Of a DNA stretch of 64,000 nt, positions 1-10,400 are shown piece by piece. Positions within the stretch are counted from its first letter, which is position 1. Each line of letters begins with the position of its first letter. Under the pieces are notes generated by a model. That model saw nothing but the letters and a program-made list of their open reading frames with translations, was not told the origin of the DNA and did no database searches. Source of the stretch: Fulvia fulva (lineage: Eukaryota > Ascomycota > Dothideomycetes > Mycosphaerellales > Mycosphaerellaceae). The position numbers and the translations under genes were made by a program. Location: the NCBI RefSeq assembly GCF_020509005.1, contig NC_063015.1:2170001-2234000 (forward strand), read 5' to 3'.

Positions 1-640
1 ATACTACCTCTCTCTCTCTTAGATTCTTGGTTTTTAGCGTACGTACGGCGGGCCTACCCGGCGCGGCGTAGCGAAGAAACACGGGCGTAATTTACCGTCT
101 ATCCTAGGCGATAAGACCGCGACAAATTTTACTACCGGGACGTAGCGTACTACCGTAGTAATATTCGTCGACCTTTATTACGAATACCGAGCGCGAGCTT
201 ACGATCTTTCGAAGAGTTTTACGTCCGGGTACGCGGGGCTTTTCTCTTTAAATTTTGAACTCGGTCGTAGATACGACCCGTATTATATAGTCTAGGACTT
301 AAATAGTACGGTAATAGAATAATTAATTAATTAATTAGAGATATAGAAGGTCTAGTATCGATTAGACGGGCCCGTATAATCGGACGAAGACTAGATAGGA
401 CAAAGTACGCGGTATAGAGGTATAAAATAGTATAACTATAATAAGAAGAACAACTGTCGGACCTAGGAGAAAGCGGAATAAGATAGATATTCGATTTAGC
501 CGTATTTATATTTCTTTTTATATTACCTAAATACCTCGTTTCCCTATTATACGTCTAATTAAAGGGATAAATATAGTTAAAAGATATAGTTAACCTTACG
601 GTATATATATACCGAAATAGCCCCAGAAAAGTACAATCTG
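1..640. repeat. RIP-mutated repeat relic
   Basis: By eye the first 600 bases contain only about four CpA and three TpG but roughly 85-90 TpA dinucleotides, while CpG remains common. That is the signature of repeat-induced point mutation, which turns CpA into TpA on both strands of duplicated DNA. No coding frame survives. The composition becomes normal at about 640, so the right border of the affected repeat probably lies there; the left border is outside the window. What the repeat originally was cannot be read from it. It sits directly downstream of the decayed DUF3435 gene. Confidence 0.8.
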
Positions 641-795
641 ATACACTTTACGCGCCGGCCACGGTTCCACAACATGCAAGCTTCTATCCAGATACAGGGG
701 CACACGACTAACCCGGCAAATCAGCTCAGGATCCTCGCGATTCTGCCCCAGAGCGAGAGCGATCTACACACCCGGCGACAGAGATCGCAGTCCAA

Positions 796-3700
796 TCATA
801 CAGCGGTTCTTTTACGTTTCGCTTCTCTGGCCACACATTTGCGGTGGTCACGCATGTGACGTTGTAAAGCCGCGGCATCGCTACACTGGATGCCGCATTC
901 TACCTTCGAGCACGAGAAGTCTGTATAGAAACAAAGCTTTCCGTGGGCCTTCAGCCGACAGGCATATTTGAAGGTCCTGTGACAAGCGCGGCAGGCGTAA
1001 GGCATCTGCAGTCAGTGGTCAACCTGGATGTGGCGGGCAAGAGTTTCTGGCGAAGCACATCGCCTGGTACAAGAACCAACGCCGCATGTAGAGGCCTGCT
1101 GACGCTCGTGAGCTTTTACATGGACGCCTAGAGCAGCGGAGTCGCGAAAGGCACGATCACACAGGTTTGAACCATTGGTCCAAGTGCAGCAGAATGGCCC
1201 TCTAATGTAAGACCGAGTCTTAGGTTCGAGGACTTCCAGCTGCAATTGAGCGTCTTTGGAGGGCGTACGATTCCCGGGCGTTGTTGTGTCATGCGGCATG
1301 GCTAAGTCCATATACCACGGCGAAGCATGCTGCACAGTATCGAGAGCTGAATCAACTGGTACCCACGAAGAATTTTCGCCGTACTTAGCATTCCCTGTTG
1401 ATTCATGCAGCTCTGGTTGTAGGCATTCTGCATGCTGGTGCGTGTTCATGATGTTGCTTAGGCTGTCCGCCGGTGGCCCGCTGACGAGATGTAGAGGAGT
1501 CGAATCATTGATATCTGCAGCGAGTAGCATTGGATCAATTGCTAGAACATCGACCTCAGAAGTGCCGGGTCGCATGGAATTGTTCTTTCCTGCACTGGCC
1601 GTGGTCCTGTAGTCACATTGGGCGGGTCCACTCCAGATGCAACTTTGAGGAGGCAGGGTCGGGAAAGCAGACAACAAGCCGTCGGGCTCCAAAGAGAGAC
1701 GGCCTTGATCATCTACGGTGCGATGATGGGACCGAGTGTGCCGCCCGTAGGCTTTGCGATCCTCTACAGTAATACCGCACTCCTCCAGTGCGCCATCCGC
1801 GGCTACTACCATTCGCCTACATCGTACGCGTTCCACTTCGTGAGTGTCTCGTAAGTGTTTCATCATCGCTTGGCGTCCGTTGACTGTCTGTTGACAGCCT
1901 CGTGGGCAGAACAGCGACTCGTGCACTCGCATGTGGGCCTTTCTCCTACTCTTAGCTGTGAACGTGCTCGAACAGCCGGGGAACTGGCAAGGAATGGTAC
2001 GGTGGACTTTGCGGCCGCGTGCAATCTGCTCACTGGCAGCAGGGAGCGTCGGTTCAAGTCGCTCGGCTTTGCCGTGATTTGCTTCTTTGTCCCTTGAAGG
2101 GCTCACAGCACCGACATCGTCATCGCCAGGCGCGGCGGGTGCGCCGCCAGGTTTCTCAGTCGTTGGCATGTGTGTATTCGAGGACTCGACGTTCGACTGC
2201 CTTGAATCGAGTTCTTTCGTCCATACAGCGAGCTTATTACTCTTTGTAGGAAATCTTATACCATGCGAATGGTTGACGAGGAGCCAAAATGCAGCATTGG
2301 GTTCGATGTCGGTGGAGCACAGTGGATGTGGGCACCGTAATGGCCATCGTACTTTGTGGAGGTGTTCCAATAAATAGTACTGCAAGTTTTGAAGACAGCT
2401 GAAAGGGCGATAAGCCAGATGAGGCGAGTCCGGCGCGCGTTCCAGGCAGAAGATGCAATAGGGCGCCAATATTGTAACGCTACGCTTGCTCAAGATCCCA
2501 GCAAACGACTGCAGGTTCTCCAAGTGCCAGGTGCAGTGCTTGCTCCACGTAGCATCGGTCGAAAAGTACTCTCGACATTCGTGGCAGAACATCGGAGTGC
2601 GGGGAAGAGTATTGCTAGTGTAGACGTCGTGCGTGTGTTGCAGATGTGCCTCCAGGTCCTCGAGCCCGTCTACTTAGGCATCGCAACTCTACCACCGACA
2701 GACACGCACTTCATGGGCCCGTAGGTGGGATTGGACATGTGCAGCAATCTCTGGAGCTAACCGATCTTTGAAAGACAGGCCGCACTGCTTCCAAAGGCAC
2801 CACGTCATGCGAGAGATCATTGCGCCCCAAGTCACCGCTGCGTCTCTATTACGTGCCTTCTTGAAGCAGTTCAGCAAATGCTTGTTGAAGTCGGACCTTC
2901 TTTCGGGCCTAGATAATCAGCAAACCCGTACCAAACATGCATCAGGTCTACTTACTAATAGTGCTTGCCACACTCTCCACATCCTCCTGCAGCACCCAAA
3001 GTCACCCCGGGATACATGAAGTAACGATTGTCCCCACGTGCAACTGCGCTTAGTGGCTTGAGTGCTTCCACTAGTGATGCACTTGCCGTACGATGGTCGT
3101 AAAAGCAGGACACGACAGCAGCACGGGCCTGATCGTACTGTAATAGCGCGGACAGCGCGCGCGAAGGCTGAGGCCGAATCACTTCCGCGTCAACAGACAC
3201 AGCGAGCTCTGATCCGTCGAATATGTCGTTTTCGTTCGAGTGCATCTGTTTGCGGTGTCGAAACAATGAGTGTTCTTCGGCGCTCGTACGCACCTCGAGC
3301 GACCCATCTTGCATTGCAAGCTGCGGTACGTCTGTCAAGCGAAATCCCGGTGGTTTTGGCGCGGCAAGGTCCAAGTTGCGGCCTATCGACCTCAGAAATT
3401 CCAATAGCATGGTCTCCGGTGCATCGCCGTGCAGGGGAGCCTAGGTGTCTACATCTGAATACGCAGAAATGTATGAGAGGAAAGAGTCTTCGCTCTAATG
3501 GCCAAAGTTCTTACGTCGCCGAGCGCTCGTAACGTTGCCTAGGTTTCGTTAGCGACCACTGTCGACGTTTCCCCTCGGTGGCGAGCTTACTGTCGAGCAT
3601 ATTTCCATGCATTCGGCGGAAGTTGTACGCCACCATAGGGTCGTTGTACTGCGCTCTCTGGCCAAGTGTCGTAAGCTGTGTGCGCAACGAGTCGGTTGAG

Positions 3701-4335
3701 AGTATGTTCGTTTTGGAAATTGTCCTATCACGATCCATAGCTCGCAAAAGCGGGACCTGCTCGTAAGTAGCTCGGATATGAAGTCGTCTGACAGCCTGTC
3801 CATCTCGATAGCGGACCCGCTCAAGGTCGTCGGGACACTCAACCTGTTCGATAGCATGATCTGCCATCGCAAGTGCTAGGATCTGTGTGACAGGACACAG
3901 CTCGCGGCGGTCTACACCCTCGACCAGGGGTAGGTATACGCTAGTCGGCACGTGTCAAAATCCGCGTGTAAACAACTTCCGATTGCTAACTTACTTGTTG
4001 TACTGCTTGAGGCGGTTGTTCTTGCGGTTTCGTAGTCGAACGAGCACTGCAAAGCGAGCAGTACTGCGCTTGTCCGAGGCGGTGGGATCCGGTACCACGA
4101 AGATCGAGAGGTCGCCATATAGCACGCCCCCATTGCCCCCGCGAGAAGCACTAGACTCTAAAAACTCCCCCGGTCTGACGCCGAGATACGTTAAGAGTAG
4201 CACAGCGAGGGACAGCCGGAGACGATGCCGGGGGTGTGGAAATTCGTGTTCATCGCATTGCCACAAGAAACGAAGAACGTCGATCACTACAGGTCGACTA
4301 GCCATCGCCTTTTCTCTCGAGGTCGTCGACACATT
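796..4335 (-). pseudogene. Decayed DUF3435/FluG-type gene with C2H2 zinc fingers
   Basis: Minus-strand fragments in protein order match the DUF3435 (tyrosine recombinase-like) architecture. 4332-3991 holds a helix-rich region with LTYLGVRPGEFLES, the first Arg box, and a YGDLSIFVV segment. 3951-3511 holds LCPVTQILALAMADHA and YNFRRMHGNMLD, the second Arg box. 3410-2955 is a linker in another frame. 2877-796 is a zinc-finger tail: CLWKQC..HVQSH, a finger crossing two stops, CHECREYF..HC, YCIFCL..CPHPLC, then further C2H2/C2HC fingers. Breaks seen are frame changes between the blocks and, in one frame, TAG at 2689-2691, TAA at 2674-2676 and TGA at 1012-1014, with finger sequence continuing across each. 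Family members usually run 700-1,000 residues, so the N-terminus, expected above 4335, is not recognisable. The gene was probably a mobile-element or FluG-like DUF3435 protein. It is not known whether it was a true Starship captain. Confidence 0.75.
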
Positions 4336-5503
4336 GCCGAGACTTACGAGTGTGTGAGTAATCTACTGCGAGAGCGTGTCAGTATTCGGCGAAGCGGTCT
4401 ATAGGGTCTCTTACATCCTAAACGTCCTTCAGCTGCCTCTCTTTATAGTAATGCCCTAAGTCTTCCTAGATCATTCGCTTCAAAAGAACCTAGTCCCGCT
4501 TAAGTGTTCGTTCGTGCACTATAGCCGACAGCCGACCCCGGCATGTCTTAGCTCTCTAGGCGAAGAAGCCCTTGAGCTGTGCAGTCCCGACGAGATGGGG
4601 AAAGAGATCCTCTTCGTCGTAGTGTACGCCATTCTCTAGTAGATACCTGGACGGGGTCAACGCCAACTTTGTGCTACAGGGCCGCCGGCACTTACTGCGC
4701 CCAGGACCGCCGCACACGAGTTCGTTGTTGCTCGACATGCTTCCTGACTTGAGATTCCTCCGCTGTAGCCCTGTCGCCGCTAGTGTGCGCAAGTGCGTAT
4801 ATGTCGATGTCTGCCATACTGTCGCAATTGGGCGAAAGGGTAGCAGCAGAGCGACAGCATGGCGCGAGGCCGATATAAGGAGCTTCTGCCAAAAGCCGCA
4901 GGACGAATCGCGCCGCACGTATGCGGTGCGCAGCCTCGCTCTACAGTTAGCGCCATGTTGTGCGTTGGTTGGCAATAGCGGCGTGGGACGGCGCACACCT
5001 GCAGTTGGAGCTGGCCGAGGATGAAGTTTAATGCCAGTATGACATATACGCGTATCGGATCCCGGATCCCAGTTCTTGATCACGTGCCCGAGAATCGCGT
5101 TCCTGGAACACGTCCAACGTGGGCAACCACCATCAAGCATCACAGAGCAGGCGGGAGTTCATAGGCCATCCCGTTCGCTCTGGCGTACTCAAGCATTGGA
5201 CCGCAAAACTAGTACTACGGTGGATGACCACGTGGGAATCCCTTGTGTTGTATGTTTTTGCAGTTCCGATCTGTGCTGTTTTGCAGATTGTTGCTAGCGT
5301 GGAGCCCGTGCTCGTACAGAGTGAGCTTCGGCCCGGCGGTTCTTCGGCCCGAGCGCTGCGCTTGCACAGTAATTGGCGCTAGTCGAGGTATGTTTTTGCG
5401 GTTCACTGCTTTCCACGCGCGTGCTTCCTTGATCTAAATTCACAACCAAACGCCTGCACCAACACCAAATCTTCGTGCTCATCTCATCCGGTGGTGTATC
5501 TGG
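4336..5503. other. Stretch without a recognisable gene, upstream of the DUF3435 relic
   Basis: This is where the N-terminus of the DUF3435 gene should lie. A 195-codon open minus-strand frame (5143-4556) shows no motif I recognise and low-complexity-like residue use. About 4360-4530 is somewhat enriched in TpA, which fits decayed sequence. No promoter, RNA gene or intact coding region could be supported. Confidence 0.4.
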
Positions 5504-6486
5504 CTAAGCCGCAAAGATGACATTTGGATCACTCCGCTCTCGCTCCTGCACCTCCGCAGCCACAGCTTTCAAGCAGGCATCCTTCTGGTACACCTCGAGA
5601 TCTGGCCAGCCGTAGCGTCGATATACTTCCTGGACACTCTTCAGGTTTTCACCCCATGCGTCACCGGACTGTGCTGGCTCTCCAAACAATTCCTCGACTT
5701 TACGGTCAGATACAGGAAGATAATGAAGCTGCTGAAAGTGGTATTTTAGCATGGCGAAGAACTCTCCAATCGCCCACGCAGCACCAGCGCTCCGCCACTC
5801 ATATTCCTCCTCGGGCGCATAGTCAATAGGGTCATCGCGAACGGCTTGGTACGGCGCATCAGGTCGTGCTGCGCCGACTCTCGGCCCAGGAGGAAAATCA
5901 CCTCCTATGAAGGAAATGATTCCTAACTTGGTGTCGAGGAACATCTTGTAGTGTCTGGATTTGACAAACCCGACGACATGAGGAGGAATGCTATCCCACA
6001 CTCCCTGCGTTTGAACCAACCAATGGTCTGGCTGTGTGCCATTGTCCCAGGTGCCTTCAGGTGATCCATGAACGCGCTTCGCGATAGAGGACCAACCTAC
6101 GAATTCGCAGTGACCAGCAGCTGCCCACATATGTTAGTCGGCAGCTCGAACCCCCGAGTCTTCTGAGCAAGCGTACCATGCACCTCTCTCCCAGTATCAT
6201 TGACCACGTCAGGCAGGTGCCGAAGAAGATCGACGACTTCGTCTGTCTTGTGGAACCCCTGCATGCTCGCGGTTGTAATTTCTGGCCAGCCGTCATCGGG
6301 AGGGTAGACCACGTGTTCCGGGTCCAGGTACATTTGCGTCAAGAATTGGAAGTATTCCTTGAAAGCCGTAACCGTGGCATCACGAGAGTACGAGATGTTG
6401 CACAGGTCCTCGGTCTCTGATATGGCAAGTAGTCCAGTATCGGAGTCACACTCGTCTTCCTGACCAACTGGGTCCACGAGTGACAT
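5504..6486 (-). CDS. Conserved fungal hypothetical protein, intact paralogue
   Basis: Two exons, 6486-6177 and 6120-5504, give a protein of about 308 residues. The 56-nt intron (6121-6176) has donor GTACGC, branch ACTAAC and acceptor GGGCAG, and joins ...REVH to AAGHCEFVGW in frame. I recognise no named domain. Landmarks are a helical segment AFKEYFQFLTQMYLD followed by YPPDDGWPEIT and KTDEVVDLLRHLP near residues 40-85, a central IPPHVVGFV..FLDTKLGIISF, and a C-terminal YRRYGWPDLEVYQKDACLKAV. No signal peptide or membrane helix is visible. The same landmarks recur in the broken gene at 44786-45607, so this is a small multi-copy family. From memory, similar uncharacterised proteins occur in other Dothideomycetes. 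Function unknown. Confidence 0.75.
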
Positions 6487-7493
6487 TCTCGACTGTGGTA
6501 ATAGTAGCTCTACTGCTCACTCCGTCGTCCTGCGAGCAGTGCGAAGGGATGCACATAATCAATTGTTCGAGAAGTGGAAGGATTGTCTGGCAGCTTGGTG
6601 TAATTCCTCTAATTGCTTCGGCGCCAATTAAGCCACAACGGCGTCTGCTGTCCCGGCGCCAAGTGAGAAGGAATAAATTTACATCTCATCGAACTCTACA
6701 CACTGCGCACCTCTCTGAGCACATTCGGTGACATCGTCCCACGGACTGGCTGGGCGTCTCCACTTCGACGAGCTTGACATTCGCGGCCTCGACCTGGACT
6801 GATTCTGCGTCCTCACTCTATGCTGCGCGTGTCGCGGTTGGTGGCCGTTGACATGGTGCTCGACTCGTCCCGTGCTTTCCGCATCATCCCTAGATTGACA
6901 TGTGCGTTGCCTTCTCCGATTTGATAGCCAGGTTGGTGGTGTGATCTCACCGTGATGGGGCTTTCTCTTCGGAGATCTGTGGATGTCCTAGGCTAGATAC
7001 CATCACTTCTGAATCAGAGGAGTGACTGTTCAGCGGGAGATCTCCAATTCTGGGCGGGACTGTGCTTAAAGCACTTCATAATTCGCATCACGTTGACCGT
7101 GAAACTACAATAAATGCTCCCTTCATCCTTTCTTTTGGAGAGGATTGCGCTGACTTCCTTGATAAATACATGCTCCTTGCGCCAGGATGTTGATCTAAAA
7201 GCATCTATCAATCGAAACACTGCTCTCAGGCAATTGCGACTCCTGTCGACATTCGATTGCACCGTACGAGCCGAGTAATAAGCTATCTGTGATTTTATGC
7301 TATAGATGAGGCCACATTATTCGCCAGCATACCATGTAAAGCGAGCGTCGCTGGTCGTTTGATTCTGGGTATCATATCATGCGCCGCATCTTAACCGTCG
7401 ATCCGTATCCAGTCCTTGACCGTAAGAAGGAGTGCTGCCCTTCCAGTGAACGCCAAATGTACCATATTATTCGAGCCACCTCTTGCCGCCAGT
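6487..7493. other. Intergenic: upstream of the 5504-6486 gene, downstream of the synthetase
   Basis: No coding frame with family features or clean splice sites was found. Short open frames in both orientations lack motifs. The region must hold the promoter of the minus-strand gene starting at 6486 and the 3' end of the large synthetase gene ending at 7494. Confidence 0.4.
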
Positions 7494-10400
7494 CTAAACA
7501 GACTTGACGCCCCAATACCTCCTCGCCTCCATTGTTGGCATCCGTGAGCCAGTGAATTCCTTTGCTGGCCATCCTTGATTGGTCGTGCCAGCATCGACGA
7601 CATCTCCAGCCATGACAAGAGTATGCTCAAGCAGGCATGAGTCGTCCTCCATGTTGGCTCCTGATAACAGACGCGATCCGCTGCGGAGGACGGACCTCGA
7701 GCCAATGCTCAGCGGGTTGAGGTCGAACTTGCCCCTTGTATTGATGTGTCCTACAACACTCGCGTCATCGACAGCGACACGATCGCCCAGGGTTATGAGG
7801 TCCGGCTCTGTGAACATCAAGCTCGGCAGACCCGAGCTGAAAAGCGAGCAATCTTTGCCAATGTTCGCACCTAGAGCTCGGAAGTACAGCACAAGCCAGT
7901 GCGTACCGGTGAGAAGTCCAAGAATTCCATGGCCTCCATAGCAATGCCTTCGGAATGTCTCTAGCTTCATGAACAGCTGCCACCTTTGACAATATGATGA
8001 CTTGTCCCAGTCGTAGTTCCCTGGCATGCGTCGGCCCATGAGGACCCACTTGGCGCAAATGATGAAGATCAGCACAGCAATCGCCTGGAGTGTCGCAATG
8101 CCGATAATTAGAGCTAAGACGAAGACGTACAAAGACATAGGCCTGAACCACCTCTGATCGAGGAAGAAGTATGCGATGACGTTGTTATCGTGATGTCGGT
8201 AGAACCAGGAGACAACCTGAACAGCCGAGACGGATCCAATGTTCCAGAAGACACCGTTGACCACTATGATGATTGTGCTATGGAAGAAGATCGTGAACGG
8301 TCCCCAGACCCGGTAAGAGGCTTTACCTTCGTAGAATGCTCTGCTAAAAGGCGACGAGGATTCGGCAGGTGTGCGTTGCTCAGACTCAGACAAATCCGTG
8401 TTCGAGCGGGAGTTTGGCAGAGGGCGAACAGAAGTGTTGATTTCCTTGGACTTTTCAATGTCGACGAGTGGGACTGAGGTACCTGGACGGGATTGGAAGT
8501 CGATCATGCTGGACGTCTCTGAGTTAGGAGCCGTTTCGCCAAACGCGAGCGTAGTGCTAGTCGAGTTGAATCCAGAGATATCGGCGCCTGTCTGCTTGAG
8601 AGAGGCTCGCTTGTAGTTGAGAGAGAGCTTGCCTGGTCCTTCAATGGGCGAAGAGTCGGTGGAGTTGACTACAGTGGCAGTGGCCATGGTTTGCACGTCA
8701 GTCGTGAGGCAAACGGCATCCCCACCTTGCTACCTACCCAGGTCGTCTCTGGTGGGTAGTATTTGTTGCGTCTCGTCATGGCACCACTGCCCATTACAGC
8801 TTTGTCTCCAATTTCGACGCCTGGGAGAAGAACGACTCGATCGGCAATCATGGCACCTGAGCGGACCTTGATGTATTCACTGCTGGTGCCGTCGGAGGTG
8901 ACCATGTGTGAGCGAGAGCCGAACACAACGTCATTCCCAATGTCAAGCAAATCCCAGTCTTGTACCGAAGGTCCTGTACCTGGCCAGTAGACATGACTGC
9001 CGACCTTCGCGCCAAGAGCGCGTGCAAATACCGAAGTCGCCTCGTAGTGTGTACCAAATAGCTCAGTAAGCTTGTGGAATCGCAGTGCAGGCATGACGGT
9101 GCGAAGCCATTGCATCCTGAATTGGGTCCAAGCTGAGCGGTTGTCAACATGACTTGGCTGGATCTTGCCTCCGGAGCACAAGTCGATAAAATGCTTGACG
9201 ATCAGAACCACGAAGAAAAAGAAAAAGGGTCCGAATGCGAGGTTAGCTGCCAGAGCTAGGTAATGGAAGCCAACACGGTTTGGAGAAGCGAACCACATGA
9301 TGACCCCCTTAAGCTGGTCTTTAGCTTCTTCTGGCTCGTGAATGACCAAAGCAACGAGAGAACCAAGCCATGGTATCGCTCCACAGAATCTGACCAAGAG
9401 TTCGAGAGGTTTGCCGACGATCCACTCGAGTGTCCAGTGCGCGTCTGGGATCTTGGATGAGCACAAGTCGCGGTTGGCTTCGTCTGCGCCCTCCTTTACC
9501 TCCCAGCTGGAAGAGTTGGGGCCAATGCAAGCATTGTCAGGCACAGTCGTACCAGCTGCCACAAAAGATGAAACTCCTATCGACGCGTTGGCACCGATAT
9601 GGATGCGTCCCAGGTACATGGAAGTGTTGCGCTCAGCAGCAAAAGGTCGAACCTTGCTCCGCTCAAGCACAGCATTGTCTCCAATTGTGATCAAGTCGTA
9701 CTCTCCAAATTGAATACCCTTCTGGACAGCGACATTCCTGCCGATCTTGACACCCATGAGTCGAAGGTAAAGGATCCTAGTCCAGTTGAACAAGCTGAAG
9801 ACACCGAGACCACAGCATTGCACGACCTTTTGTGTCATCCACCAGCGATTGTGATATGACCCCCACATTGGGTAGAGACCTTCCTGGTATTTGCCAATCA
9901 TGAACCACTTGAAGAGGATCGCCACAATCGGAGATATGATCCTGGTCACTGCACCGCCGACACTGATGGCGATGACTAGATCGAGAAGACGACCGGGAAT
10001 GCTCCTGTTGGTGACCCAGAGTTGTGTTTCCGTGAGTATGTACAGGAAGACAGTCCATGTCATCGCACGACGGGCTGGAATGAAAAGGACCAGAGGGAGA
10101 AGTTGCATGGCCATGAGAAGTGGGTTGGTCGAGCTGCAAGTTTGCTCACAGCCTGGCAGGAACTCGGGCTCGCAGACAATGGTCTGCTCTTGAGGCTTCC
10201 CATGATCTTTCGGTAGCTTGTATTGAATGACCTGTGCCAGCTGATGCACTTTCGGGTTCGTGAAGAGTATGTTAATTGGTAGTCGTAGCGGGTACTCCTT
10301 TCGAAGAGCGTTCAGCAGACGACCCGCGCCCATGCTGTCGCCTCCGAGCTCGAAGAAATCCGAATCGCCATCGAGATCGCTCGCTGGGAGTGCCAATACG

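Noticed and set aside
1004..1021. An 18-nt GT...CAG segment as intron bypassing the TGA at 1012
   Set aside because: Far below the minimum intron length; a nonsense codon is the simpler reading.
796..4335. Calling the DUF3435 relic a functional Starship captain
   Set aside because: Frameshifts and stops disable it, the third catalytic residue is not visible, and zinc-finger-tailed DUF3435 proteins are not necessarily captains.
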